The translations under genes were made by a program, and so were the position numbers. This document shows, in pieces, positions 43,157 to 51,945 of a DNA stretch of 64,000 bases (position 1 is its first letter; every line of letters starts with the position of its first letter). The notes beneath the pieces were generated by a model. It did no database searches and had not been told where the DNA came from. It was given only the letters and a program-made list of their open reading frames with translations. Source of the stretch: Deltaproteobacteria bacterium (GTDB lineage: Bacteria > Desulfobacterota > Desulfuromonadia > Desulfuromonadales > Geopsychrobacteraceae); contig JAGYPB010000003.1 in NCBI GenBank assembly GCA_018399135.1, positions 1 to 64,000 of the forward strand, written 5' to 3'.

Positions 43157-44568
43157 ACCTGGAGTCGTTACAGTCGCTACTCCCCCAGATCCTGCTGGCT
43201 TTGGGCTCAACCGCCATTCTTCTGGGTGGTGCCTGGGTGCGCAATCGCCGACTGTGGTTGCTTGCTGGTAGCATAGTGGCTATCCTTGCTGCCCTGACAG
43301 CAACTTTTGTCGAACCGGTACAGATCGATATCCTCGGCATGTACTCGGCGTCTGCCTATGCGCGCTTTTGTACGGTGCTCTGGTCGTTGACTGTTGCCGC
43401 AACTCTGGTCATCAGCTTTCGCTACGTGGACATTTTTCGTTTTGGTGGCGGAGAGTATGCGTCATTAATGTTGTTTGCCGCAGCAGGGATGAGTTTGTTG
43501 TCGGCGGCAACCTCTTTTATTGGACTGTTTCTTGGGTTAGAAGTTCTAACTCTGGCTCTATATATTCTTATTGCTTTTCGTCATGAAGACACACGTGGCG
43601 CCGAAGCGGGAATGAAATATCTGGTGTTTGGCGCGGTGGCAACGGCATTTCTGGCCTTCGGTATTGCCCTGATCTATGCTGCCACCGGCACCTTCAATCT
43701 GCAGGCTGCGGCCGCAGGGTTACAAGCCGAAAGCGGCCTGCGTCCGCTGGGGTTGGCAGGATGGGCGTTGCTGCTGGTCGCCATCGGTTTTAAAGTTTCT
43801 CTGGTGCCTTTTCACCTATGGACGCCTGACGTTTATCAGGGAGCTCCCGCGCCGGTCAGCGGCCTGCTCGCAACAGCTGCAAAGGGGGCTGTGCTGACGG
43901 CCTTTTTACCGTTGCTGGTGATGACGGGCGAGGGGGTGGCTGACATCAGTGCCGTGCTCTGGTTCCTGGCCATTGTCACCATGCTGGTCGGCACATTTGC
44001 CGCTTTGTCGCAAACCAATATCAAGCGTATGCTCGCTTATTCGTCGGTTGTCCATATGGGTTATCTTTTGATTGCCCTGATTGTCGCAGGGGAGGAAGGC
44101 AGCCGCGCCCTGTTATTTTATCTGGTAGTTTATTCCCTGGCGACCTTTGGTGCCTTCGGAATTATTACTACCTTTGCGGATGAAAATGGCGAGATTCAGA
44201 GTTATGATGATCTGCGCGGTCTGGCCGCTCTCCATCCACGGCGCTGTGCCATGTTATCTGTGTTTTTGTTGTCCCTGACGGGGATTCCGCCGTTGGCTGG
44301 ATTCTTTGCCAAGTTTGGTCTGTTTCAGGCTGCTTTTCGTAGCGGCTATGTCGAATTGGCAGTCATTGGAATCATTGCATCGGTCATATCGGTTTATTAT
44401 TATCTAAGACCGATCATCGTTCTTTATTCCTCCGAACCGGCACTGGTTTGTCGCGATGTTGCCGCACAATCAGAAACCTTGTTGCTGGTTGGTTGTGCGG
44501 TGGTTATTGTGATACTGGGTGTTTATCCGGCCCCTTTGCTGGAGTTGGTGGCGCAGATTGTTCCCTGA
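43153..44568 (+). CDS. nuoN: NADH-quinone oxidoreductase subunit N
   Basis: Third antiporter-like subunit, 471 residues. Conserved features: FLGLEVLTLALYILIAF (helix Glu), AIGFKVSLVPFHLWTPDVYQGAPAPVSG (channel Lys and loop), and NIKRMLAYSSVVHMGYLLIAL. Last gene of the operon; a structured repeat element follows 20 bp after the stop and may end the transcript. Confidence 0.95.
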   Translation: MNLESLQSLLPQILLALGSTAILLGGAWVRNRRLWLLAGSIVAILAALTATFVEPVQIDILGMYSASAYARFCTVLWSLTVAATLVISFRYVDIFRFGGGEYASLMLFAAAGMSLLSAATSFIGLFLGLEVLTLALYILIAFRHEDTRGAEAGMKYLVFGAVATAFLAFGIALIYAATGTFNLQAAAAGLQAESGLRPLGLAGWALLLVAIGFKVSLVPFHLWTPDVYQGAPAPVSGLLATAAKGAVLTAFLPLLVMTGEGVADISAVLWFLAIVTMLVGTFAALSQTNIKRMLAYSSVVHMGYLLIALIVAGEEGSRALLFYLVVYSLATFGAFGIITTFADENGEIQSYDDLRGLAALHPRRCAMLSVFLLSLTGIPPLAGFFAKFGLFQAAFRSGYVELAVIGIIASVISVYYYLRPIIVLYSSEPALVCRDVAAQSETLLLVGCAVVIVILGVYPAPLLELVAQIVP

Positions 44569-44588
44569 CAGCAGTACAAATATTGTAT

Positions 44589-44723
44589 CTGTTCAGCACC
44601 GGATAGGGGATCCTATGTCACGGGACACTTTGCTTCATCCATCACCGCTTGCTGTCGCCGTCCATGGCGACAGACACCCTTGCCACAGGACCCCCTATCC
44701 TGTGTAAGGCCATAGCTGAACAG
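44589..44723. repeat. Dispersed palindromic repeat, family 1, copy 2
   Basis: About 135 bp bounded by CTGTTCAG (44589-44596) and its complement CTGAACAG (44716-44723). Inside the ends, GGATAGGGGATCC pairs imperfectly with GGACCCCCTATCC. A central hairpin CTGTCGCC/GGCGACAG (44652-44659, 44666-44673) is perfect. The left half matches copy 1 at 7621: CTGTTCAGCACCGG and GATCCTATGTCACGGGACACTTT. It lies between nuoN and the CoA-binding gene. Confidence 0.7.
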
Positions 44724-44756
44724 TTACCAAATATTTTTAAAACGAGGATACCTCTT

Positions 44757-45158
44757 ATGTCTGTTGACGAAAAAATTGCCCAGTTTCTCCAATCCGCAGC
44801 CTTTGCGGTTGTTGGGGTATCAACTAAACCGGATAAGTTTGGCAACAAAATTTTCAAATGCTATCAGAAAAAGGGTTATCGGGTTGTTCCGATTCACCCC
44901 CTGGAAAAGGAAATCGAGGGGGTTTCCTGTGTATCCAATGTCTCTGAACTGCCCTCTGAAGTTGTCAGCCTATCAGTGGTAACCCCGCCCGCTGTTACAG
45001 AGAAGCTGGTGATCAGTGCGGCTGAAAAGGGGATCAAAAATATCTGGATGCAACCTGGAGCGGCAAGTCCTGCTGCAGTAGCTTTTTGTGAACAGCAGGG
45101 GATTAACGTGATTGCTGATGGCACCTGTGTGCTGCTACGTTTTGGCTGCCACCATTAG
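44757..45158 (+). CDS. CoA-binding domain protein (YccU-like)
   Basis: A 133-residue Rossmann-fold protein of the CoA_binding_2 family, related to the CoA-binding part of succinyl-CoA synthetase alpha. It begins with FAVVGVSTKPDKFGNKIFKCYQKKGYRVVPIHP, the nucleotide-binding loop, and has IKNIWMQPGAASPAAV and INVIADGTCVLLRFG near the end. The biochemical role of these stand-alone proteins is poorly known. The start at 44757 follows a GAGGAT site; the longer frame from 44649 is part of the upstream repeat. Confidence 0.85.
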   Translation: MSVDEKIAQFLQSAAFAVVGVSTKPDKFGNKIFKCYQKKGYRVVPIHPLEKEIEGVSCVSNVSELPSEVVSLSVVTPPAVTEKLVISAAEKGIKNIWMQPGAASPAAVAFCEQQGINVIADGTCVLLRFGCHH

Positions 45159-45182
45159 CCTTGCTTGGACCCTGATTCCGGG

Positions 45183-45227
45183 CAGGAGTGACAGTTTTTT
45201 CAGGGGCGTCATTGTGCTCCTTTTTTT
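45183..45227 (+). terminator. Probable terminator after the CoA-binding gene
   Basis: GGAG-TGAC pairs with GTCA-CTCC across an interrupted stem, and a run of T starts at 45221. The stem is imperfect, so the call is tentative. Confidence 0.4.
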
Positions 45228-45268
45228 GTCAGAAAAAAACGCACGTCTTAGCTCCGTGGATTGGTTGG

Positions 45269-46117
45269 ATGTTTAAAGATTTTGAATTCATCGTAAAAAA
45301 CATGGGTGATCTGCCTCCTTCTCCTGTGGTGGCAACCCGGTTGCTTGAGCTCTTGCGCGATCCGGAATTACGGATTAAAGATCTGGCCAACGCGGTATCC
45401 CTTGATCCGGTTATCTCGGCAAAGCTACTTAAAATTGCTAATTCTGTTATGTACCACCAGGTCAAGCAGGTCAGTTCGGTTGATCGTGCCTTGATTGTGG
45501 TTGGGGAAAATGTTCTCAAAAACCTGGCCCTTGAATACAGTTTACGCAGTACCCAGAGAACTTACGGGCTGTTGGAGAGGAAGCTGTGGGAAAATTCCAT
45601 CGGTTGTGCCGTGGCCAGCAGGATGATTGCTGATAAACTGACATCCCTTGACAAGAGCGAGGCTTATCTTGCCGGGCTTCAGCGTCATATCGGTAAGGTG
45701 GTGATGATTAACCGTGACAAGAACCTTTACCGCGAAGTGCTGCAGATTGTTGAGCGAGGGGAAGGAACCCTGCGCGATGTCGAACGTGCTCTTTTTGCCT
45801 ACTCCCACGAGCTGGTTGGTGCGGCGCTGCTCGATTACTGGAACTATCCTAAGCGGATTGTTAATGCAACCCTGTATCATCATGATCTGGAAAAATCCCG
45901 CAAACTGGATGATGAGACCTTTACCCTGTGTGCCGTGCTTTCTCTGGCGAGTTGTTTCTGTAGTAATTTCGGCATCGGCTTTCAGGATGCGCAGGAGGTA
46001 GATTTAACTCTATGTCATGGCTCCTTTGCTCTCGAAGCCAATCCAATGGTCTTAGAAGATTTAAAGGAGCTGTTTTACCCAGAGTTTGTAAAGGAGCGTA
46101 ACCTTTTTCTTACTTGA
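45269..46117 (+). CDS. HDOD-domain protein
   Basis: A 282-residue protein almost wholly made of an HDOD domain (LPPSPVVATRLLELLRDPELRIKDLANAVSLDPVISAKLLKIANSVMY), a degenerate HD fold without the metal ligands of true phosphohydrolases. HDOD proteins act as regulators in signalling, often beside chemotaxis or two-component genes. Later segments AYLAGLQRHIGKVVMI and FAYSHELVGAALLDYWNYP match the domain's typical HxxG/xxH-like positions. It heads the co-oriented signalling cluster. The start at 45269 is chosen for domain length; its ribosome site is weak. Confidence 0.85.
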   Translation: MFKDFEFIVKNMGDLPPSPVVATRLLELLRDPELRIKDLANAVSLDPVISAKLLKIANSVMYHQVKQVSSVDRALIVVGENVLKNLALEYSLRSTQRTYGLLERKLWENSIGCAVASRMIADKLTSLDKSEAYLAGLQRHIGKVVMINRDKNLYREVLQIVERGEGTLRDVERALFAYSHELVGAALLDYWNYPKRIVNATLYHHDLEKSRKLDDETFTLCAVLSLASCFCSNFGIGFQDAQEVDLTLCHGSFALEANPMVLEDLKELFYPEFVKERNLFLT

Positions 46118-46161
46118 CATTAAGCCATCCGTGCAGCTGTCAGCAACAGAGGACTTAGTCT

Positions 46162-47253
46162 ATGTGCAAAAAAATATTTATAGCTGCAACCGGCCAGAAT
46201 TGTGGCAAAACAACCACCAGCTTGTCATTGTTACATCGGGCGCTGGAGAAATATTCACGCATCGGCTTTATTAAACCTTTTGGTCCAAAACGTACAAACT
46301 ATCAGGGTCGCCATGTAGATGTGGATGCTGCTCTGATAGCCCAGGTATATTCCATGGATGATCGCCTTGATCTGATGTCGCCGGTTGTCCTGGATGCCAA
46401 TACCACGCGTCGTTTTCTTGATAGCGATGCGGATTCTTCGGTATTGTTGGCACAGATTACCGAGGCGGTACGACAATTGGAACAGGAGTGTGACTTTTTG
46501 ATCATCGAAGGTGCCGGACATTCCGGCGTAGGTTCGGTCATGGGGTTGAATAACGCTCAATTGGCGTGTCATTTGGAAGCTCCAGTGCTGATCGTGTCGG
46601 GTGCCGGTATTGGTCACGTTATCGATGATCTGTATCTGAACCTGGCTCTGTTTCGAGAATCGGGTGCCGATGTCCGGATGATTCTGTCAAACAAGTTGTT
46701 GAAAAGTAAACGCGATGCGACTCTTCACTATCTGCAGAAAGCGTTTGCAAAAACCAGTATCAGAGTGGTTGGTGGTTTCAACTATTCACCGGTACTTGCG
46801 AATCCCACCCTGAAATATCTTTCTGAACTATTACAGGTTGAGCTTAAGGCAGAGTCGCATCAGATCCGACGCATTGTTCATAATGTCCTGATTGGTGCCG
46901 CCTCAACGCAGCGGGTGGTTGATCTTCTCCACGATTCGAGTCTGGTTATTGTTAACAGTAGCCGCGACGAAGTACTGGTGATGCTGGCGACCCTCTATCA
47001 CCTGGTACGTTTTCGTAGCAAACTGGCGGGTATCGTTATCGCCGGCACTGTACCGGTGGCGGACATCGTTCAGCAGGTTATTGATGATTCAAGAATTCCT
47101 TACCTTCGTTGCCAGTCAACGGTTGCCGAGGTCTATACAACGATCCAGGCAGATGTTGCCAAAATCGGTATTGACGACAATGAAAAAATTGAACTGATTC
47201 ATCGTCTGGCTGAAACAGAACTTGATTTTGATCAGATAGATACTGTTTTTTAG
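46162..47253 (+). CDS. P-loop NTPase with DRTGG domain (phosphotransacetylase N-domain-like)
   Basis: A 363-residue protein with an N-terminal dethiobiotin-synthetase/CobB-like P-loop domain (MCKKIFIAATGQNCGKTTTSLSLL, residues 1-22; CDFLIIEGAGHSGVGSVMGLNNA at about 112-134) and a C-terminal DRTGG-like domain (about 215-320). This pair also forms the regulatory N-terminus of long phosphotransacetylases, but no catalytic Pta domain is present. Stand-alone proteins of this form have unknown function. It sits 44 bp after the HDOD gene and before TPR, kinase and Roadblock genes, so a nucleotide-dependent signalling role is a fair inference. Confidence 0.8.
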   Translation: MCKKIFIAATGQNCGKTTTSLSLLHRALEKYSRIGFIKPFGPKRTNYQGRHVDVDAALIAQVYSMDDRLDLMSPVVLDANTTRRFLDSDADSSVLLAQITEAVRQLEQECDFLIIEGAGHSGVGSVMGLNNAQLACHLEAPVLIVSGAGIGHVIDDLYLNLALFRESGADVRMILSNKLLKSKRDATLHYLQKAFAKTSIRVVGGFNYSPVLANPTLKYLSELLQVELKAESHQIRRIVHNVLIGAASTQRVVDLLHDSSLVIVNSSRDEVLVMLATLYHLVRFRSKLAGIVIAGTVPVADIVQQVIDDSRIPYLRCQSTVAEVYTTIQADVAKIGIDDNEKIELIHRLAETELDFDQIDTVF

Positions 47254-47305
47254 CCGGCAGTTGGGCCATTTGCCCTTGTCCCTTGAGACAAAGGAAACTG
47301 TATCC

Positions 47306-48565
47306 ATGGGATTTTTTAATAAATTATTTGGCGGTAAGACCAGCGTGGAGTCATTGCAGCGCGCGGTTGAACAAAAGCGTTTTGCAGATGCTGTTTATCT
47401 TGCAGATGAACTGGCTAATCAACCCCTTGGCGATGAAGAGTCATTACACGTAGCGCAATGGCGTGCACAAGCCGGAGATGGTCTGGCGCGTTTGAATTTG
47501 ATTGAAGCGAAAGCGAAACAGGGTAATGGTGAAGAGCATGAAGCGGCTGATTACTTTGCCATGGCTTTGCAGTATGCTCACAGTGATCAATTAAAAGAAG
47601 AGATTGTGCACGCACGTGACATCCCGTTTGTGGTTCTGTCCCCTTCAGAGCCTGTGCCGGGGTCTGGAAGCAGCACCTGCGTTTCCGCAGAAGGGCGCCG
47701 GCAAGAGGTGGATTCTTCTGCTGATGTTGATGATTTCATCCGATTTGATTTAATCCTGACGTCTTATCCAGAGAGCCAGCGAGAGCGCTATCATCATCGA
47801 GGAAAAGAATTTATTGCCGCTTTTTTGCTTGCTCACGAAGGAGAAAATGTTCAGGCAAATGAAATGTTCAAAAAAGTAAACGAGATAGATCAGGATGACC
47901 TCTACTGGTTTGAAGTCGGCGCACTGCAGGCACGCATGGGCAATCTGACCCACGCGAAAGAATCTCTTGAGCATTCGTTACAGTTGAATCCGGATCTGCT
48001 GCTGGCGGTTGATGCTTTGGTTGAGGTACTGCTGGCGTTGGAACAGGTCGAGGAGGCCCGGAGCTTCCTTGAAGCAAAGATCCAAACAAAAAACGGTAGC
48101 CTTGTTAACTACCACGCTTTGCTGGTGACCATCCACAGTCATCGCCAGGATTGGCCTGCTGCAGTTGTTCATGTCCGTCACTGTGTGCAGGAAAATTACA
48201 GTGAGCCTGATTTTATTGTTTTAGCTGCGGCGGTGATGGAGAAAGTCGGAGAACTTGCAGAAGCCGAAGACTTGCTGAAAAGATTACCGGCAGGAGGGGG
48301 CTGTAAGGGCCATAATATCAACCTGCCGTTGGCGGAGTTTTATCTGCGCCATGATCGCGAGCTGGAAAAGGCTTTTTCCAGCTTTAATGCAGCAGTTAAG
48401 CAATATCCCGACAATCCACGCTGGCGCCTGCGCCTCGCACAAACTTGTTTTGCCCGCCAGTGGCACAGAGATGGCCTGCAGTTAATACAGCAACTTGGTG
48501 ATGTCGAATTGCCGGCTGAGATGGAAGCTGAAAGGCTGCGGTTGTTGTCACAACACGGCGCTTAA
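47306..48565 (+). CDS. Tetratricopeptide-repeat protein
   Basis: A 419-residue protein beginning MGFFNKLFGGKTSVESLQRAVEQKRFADAV, then helical TPR-like repeats throughout: a clear set at about 175-250 (FEVGALQARMGNLTHAKESLEHSLQLNPDLLLAVDAL) and more degenerate ones to the end. The N-terminal GFFNKLFGG segment resembles membrane- or pole-associated scaffold starts, but no signal peptide or membrane helix is present. An AAAGGA site lies before 47306. It likely serves as an assembly platform for the kinase and Roadblock proteins encoded next. Confidence 0.75.
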   Translation: MGFFNKLFGGKTSVESLQRAVEQKRFADAVYLADELANQPLGDEESLHVAQWRAQAGDGLARLNLIEAKAKQGNGEEHEAADYFAMALQYAHSDQLKEEIVHARDIPFVVLSPSEPVPGSGSSTCVSAEGRRQEVDSSADVDDFIRFDLILTSYPESQRERYHHRGKEFIAAFLLAHEGENVQANEMFKKVNEIDQDDLYWFEVGALQARMGNLTHAKESLEHSLQLNPDLLLAVDALVEVLLALEQVEEARSFLEAKIQTKNGSLVNYHALLVTIHSHRQDWPAAVVHVRHCVQENYSEPDFIVLAAAVMEKVGELAEAEDLLKRLPAGGGCKGHNINLPLAEFYLRHDRELEKAFSSFNAAVKQYPDNPRWRLRLAQTCFARQWHRDGLQLIQQLGDVELPAEMEAERLRLLSQHGA

Positions 48566-48697
48566 TGATCCGTGTCGCTGTGATGACTGATGTGCCGCCA
48601 ATCGAGTCCATATCAGCGTTCGTGGGTGGTTAGTCTGCGCACTCATAAGTCTGTCTGCGCATTGGTGGTTCATATTTTTAGCAGCAAGGATACTCGA

Positions 48698-49789
48698 ATG
48701 AGCGGCAACGCGACTGAGGCTGCCAACCAACCACTAAAAAGCCCCTGGGGCTTTGCCCAGTTGCTTGAGCAGATTGACATGGGCATTCTGGTTCTCGATT
48801 TGGCCCGGCAACAGGTTGACTATTGTAATGCCGCCCTGTTTGATGTGCTGGGAGAAGATTTTCTGTGCACCAGTTTTGAGCATCTGTATGAATTGTTTGT
48901 CGCTCCCGTTGAGGGCTCTGCCGTTGCTTCGCGTAGCTCGCATCAGGTCCTTTACCAGGAACGCTTGTACGGCTATACAATCTACCGGGCTGCACCACGG
49001 TACTGTTGTATTTTTGTCCGTGATATCACTGAAAAGCAGCGTCTAGAATCGATTGCCCAGGCCATCAATGCCATGGATAATCTTGGTTTTATTTTTTCAG
49101 GAATTCGTCACGAAATTGGAAATCCCCTTAATTCACTCAAAATGGCTTTGACAGCACTGCAAAAAAACCATGTTCAGGAGAGTCGTGAATCCCTTGATGA
49201 ATATGTAGCGCGCGCACTGGCCGATGTCGGACGTATGGAATATCTACTCAAATCGCTCAAGGCTTTCAGCTTGTACGAGCGGGTAGAACTCCATGAGATG
49301 TCCCTGGTCGAGTTTATGGAAAAGTTCATCGCCCTTGTTGAGCATGATTTTCATGCCTGTGGAATCAGAATCCGCACCGCTATCCCGTTGGATATTGGTC
49401 AGGTTAAAATTGATGAACGGGCGTTACACCAGGCTCTGCTTAATATTTTTAACAATGCTGCCGAAGCACTGAAAGGGCGACGGGAGCCGGTAATTCATAT
49501 CACCACACAAAAGCGCGGAGAACTGGTATGGTTAAGGATCCGGGATAATGGTTGCGGGATCAAGCCTGAGCAGAAAAAACATCTGTTTCAGCCTTTTAAT
49601 ACCAGTAAGCCACAAGGTAACGGGTTGGGGCTGGTAATCACCAGAAAACTGCTGGCGATGATGAATGGTGATATTGCCATTGACAGCTGGCCTCAGCGTG
49701 GAACCGAAGTCAGAGTCAGCCTGCCTTTGGCTGAATCCGCTACAAGGGAACCGGGATCAACGGACCCCTTTCCCTCCATAACAAACTGA
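48698..49789 (+). CDS. Soluble PAS-like sensor histidine kinase
   Basis: A 363-residue kinase with no membrane segment: an N-terminal PAS-like sensor (about 15-125, GFAQLLEQIDMGILVLDLARQQVDYCNAALFDVLGEDF), a dimerisation domain with the phosphoacceptor His in FSGIRHEIGNPLNSLKM, and an ATP-binding domain with LNIFNNAAEAL (N box), RDNGCGI (G1), and GNGLGLVIT (G2). The partner is almost surely the response regulator starting 19 bp downstream. AAGGA upstream of 48698 sets the start; the preceding ~130 bp contains repeated GGTGGTT/GTCTGCGCA segments that may be a control region. Confidence 0.9.
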   Translation: MSGNATEAANQPLKSPWGFAQLLEQIDMGILVLDLARQQVDYCNAALFDVLGEDFLCTSFEHLYELFVAPVEGSAVASRSSHQVLYQERLYGYTIYRAAPRYCCIFVRDITEKQRLESIAQAINAMDNLGFIFSGIRHEIGNPLNSLKMALTALQKNHVQESRESLDEYVARALADVGRMEYLLKSLKAFSLYERVELHEMSLVEFMEKFIALVEHDFHACGIRIRTAIPLDIGQVKIDERALHQALLNIFNNAAEALKGRREPVIHITTQKRGELVWLRIRDNGCGIKPEQKKHLFQPFNTSKPQGNGLGLVITRKLLAMMNGDIAIDSWPQRGTEVRVSLPLAESATREPGSTDPFPSITN

Positions 49790-49808
49790 CAAAGTGGGTG
49801 GGTGCAAA

Positions 49809-50894
49809 ATGAAAAAAGTTCTGATTGTAGACGATGAGGCCTCGTTTCTGCTGTCGCTCAAAGACGTATTGAAGGTTCATCAGGATAAATTTAAAATCCT
49901 TACGGCGGAAAATGGCAGCGTTGCTGTTGATTTGCTGCGCGATACCAGTGTTGATTTGCTGGTAACTGACTTGCGTATGCCGGAGATGAACGGTTTCGAA
50001 TTGTTAGCGTGGGTTAGTCGACATCAGCCCCAATTGCCGGTGATTGCCATGTCGGCTTTTGGTACTCCGGAGATTGAGGCGCGACTGAGTAAAATGGATA
50101 CGCTTCAGTTTATCGAAAAGCCGGTTGATCTGCCGTTGCTGGAAAAAGCTATTTTCAATGGTCTCAAGGCAGCGGGTAAGAGTTTTATCCGCGGTATTGC
50201 CCTGGCTACTTTTTTGCAACTAATGAATGTTGAAAAGAAAAACTGTACTCTGAAAATTGCTGCAACGAAGGGGCCTGCCTACTTGTTTGTCGCTAATGGC
50301 GAATTGATTGATGCAGAATACGCTAACCTGAAGGGCCGGGATGCCGTTCTTGAGATTGTCAGTTGGGATGATGCAGAAATTGAAATGGATGCTGTTTGTC
50401 GGCGCCAGGATGATGTTATCAACATGCCTCTCGGGCATTTACTGATAGAAGCGTTCAGGATCAAGGATGAGGCGGCAGAACAAATGAAGCAAAATGCCAG
50501 GGATGCAGTTTCTGCTCCCGCTACAGACCCATCAATCCCCACAGTTACTTCCGGATCAGTAACACGACCAGTTGATTCCGCTCTGGCAGGGAGATTAAGC
50601 GCAATCCGTAACGTGCAGGAATTCGCCATTTACAATATTCACGAAGGTTTGATAGGTACCAACCCTGGATCCTGTTCCATTGCGGAATTTGATCCCGCTG
50701 TTTTTGAGGAGGCTCTGACGGTTATTTCCCAGGAACTTGAGTGGGAAAACTTCCGTTCGATGGCTCTTGGCACAACTAAGCGCAACCGTTATCTGCTGGT
50801 TAATCAGCAACAACAGCAGGTAGTGCTCAAGCTCAAGCCGGGAGCGCAGACAGCACAAGTGTTGAAAGAAATTGAGCGGGTTGTTGATCTGTAA
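49809..50894 (+). CDS. Response regulator with PATAN-like (DUF4388) and Roadblock-like C-terminal domains
   Basis: A 361-residue protein. Residues 1-120 are a receiver (KKVLIVDDEASFLLSLKDVL, phosphoacceptor Asp in LLVTDLRMPEMNG, Lys in FIEKPVD). Residues ~130-225 (FIRGIALATFLQLMNVEKKNCTLKI ... GELIDAEYANLKGRDAVLEIVSWDDAEI) match the PATAN/DUF4388 domain, a putative protein interaction module. A flexible Pro/Thr linker (~235-265) leads to a ~95-residue C-terminal domain (VQEFAIYNIHEGLIGTNP to the end) shaped like a Roadblock/LC7 unit. There is no DNA-binding domain, so the output is protein contact. It is paired with the kinase upstream and two Roadblock genes downstream. Confidence 0.85.
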   Translation: MKKVLIVDDEASFLLSLKDVLKVHQDKFKILTAENGSVAVDLLRDTSVDLLVTDLRMPEMNGFELLAWVSRHQPQLPVIAMSAFGTPEIEARLSKMDTLQFIEKPVDLPLLEKAIFNGLKAAGKSFIRGIALATFLQLMNVEKKNCTLKIAATKGPAYLFVANGELIDAEYANLKGRDAVLEIVSWDDAEIEMDAVCRRQDDVINMPLGHLLIEAFRIKDEAAEQMKQNARDAVSAPATDPSIPTVTSGSVTRPVDSALAGRLSAIRNVQEFAIYNIHEGLIGTNPGSCSIAEFDPAVFEEALTVISQELEWENFRSMALGTTKRNRYLLVNQQQQQVVLKLKPGAQTAQVLKEIERVVDL

Positions 50895-50946
50895 CTGATG
50901 CATTGACAAGAACCACGATGACGGTAATCCGGGAGACAACTAAGGG

Positions 50947-51297
50947 ATGACGCATTTAATTGATGAACTGAAAGTAATTCCTGGAGTCCTTGGTGCCTGC
51001 TTTTTCAAGGCAGGAGAGGGGGTGACAGCCGTCAATCTCCCCCCCGTGTTTAAAAAAGAACGGCTAGAGTTGGTCGGTAATCAACTGGCTAAAATCTATA
51101 CCGCCGGAGCGTCAACCTTTGTTGATTTTACCGGCCTGTCGTTGCACTTTGATGAGACGATTATTGTCACTAAAGCCGTTGCTGCCGACATCCTTTGTTT
51201 CGTTATCTGTGACCCTGTTTATAGTCACAATGTTCTGGCTATGTCGTTGGATCTGTTGCAGGAAGAGATCGGTGACCACAGCGTTGTGAAAGGGTAG
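50947..51297 (+). CDS. Roadblock/LC7-like protein 1
   Basis: A 116-residue protein with a Roadblock-like pattern: LIDELKVIPGVLGACFFKAGEGVTAVNLP, a central helix, LSLHFDETIIVTKAV, and ILCFVICDPVYSHNVLAMSLDLL. Such proteins (MglB type) usually regulate small Ras-like GTPases such as MglA by acting as dimers. None is encoded in the window. It is followed by a second Roadblock gene after 5 bp. Confidence 0.7.
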   Translation: MTHLIDELKVIPGVLGACFFKAGEGVTAVNLPPVFKKERLELVGNQLAKIYTAGASTFVDFTGLSLHFDETIIVTKAVAADILCFVICDPVYSHNVLAMSLDLLQEEIGDHSVVKG

Positions 51298-51302
51298 ATT
51301 AT

Positions 51303-51650
51303 ATGGCAACAGCAAAGGATTTTGTCGTACGGATCAGCAAGATTTCCGGGATCTATGGGTGTTTATTAACCAAACGCGATGGTACCCTGGTTGGCCGCGC
51401 CATTGAGAATCCGGAAAATTATACGATTCTTATGCAGATCAGTGGAGAAGTGGCTCAGGAAATCCAGCAGAAGATTGGCGTAAATCATTGTCGTTCAGTT
51501 AATTTCGTTTGTCAGGGTGAGGATAGTTTCTATGTTTTCCCCATCGATGGTTACTTGCTGGGGGTTGTCGCGCAACCGGGAACAGAGCATAACGTCATGG
51601 TTGATGAGGTGAACCGGTTGATCGGGCGAGTAACAACCGGAAGTTCTTGA
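51303..51650 (+). CDS. Roadblock/LC7-like protein 2
   Basis: A 115-residue protein with the Roadblock pattern ISKISGIYGCLLTKRDGTLVGRA, a central helix with YTILMQISGEVAQEIQQ, and FVCQGEDSFYVFPIDGYLLGVVAQPG. It is similar in size to, but clearly diverged from, the preceding gene product; the two may form a heterodimer. It is the last gene of the cluster. Confidence 0.7.
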   Translation: MATAKDFVVRISKISGIYGCLLTKRDGTLVGRAIENPENYTILMQISGEVAQEIQQKIGVNHCRSVNFVCQGEDSFYVFPIDGYLLGVVAQPGTEHNVMVDEVNRLIGRVTTGSS

Positions 51651-51689
51651 CCCGGTTGTGTCACCAAAAGACATTAAGGGGAGCGGTCA

Positions 51690-51867
51690 TGATAAATGTA
51701 TTACGCCCGTGCCGCCTATGGTCATAGCTGTCGGCTATCCTGACGAAAAAAGATCGGTCATCCTGAAAGTTCGTTGCGAACTGAAAAAATTCATCATGAA
51801 GGTTACAGTGTCTAGCTTCGCTGTTGTTATTCAGGTTTTTTGTGTCACGGGGTTGATTTCCATTTAA
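51690..51867 (+). pseudogene. Possible nitroreductase C-terminal remnant
   Basis: A short frame contains PPMVIAVGYPDEKRSV and RCELKKFIM, which resembles the last part of nitroreductase-family flavoproteins. No N-terminal part or ribosome site is present. The 295-bp gap 51651-51945 otherwise shows nothing but the promoter region of the FKBP gene. Confidence 0.25.
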
Positions 51868-51945
51868 GGAAATGACACCCTAGGGAGCAAAGCAAGGCAA
51901 ATGTGGTGCCTTGTCTATTTGTGACTTAAAAATACAGGAGATGAC

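Noticed and set aside
44649..44756. Longer start of the CoA-binding protein at 44649
   Set aside because: The extra segment is part of the family 1 repeat, and a ribosome site supports 44757.
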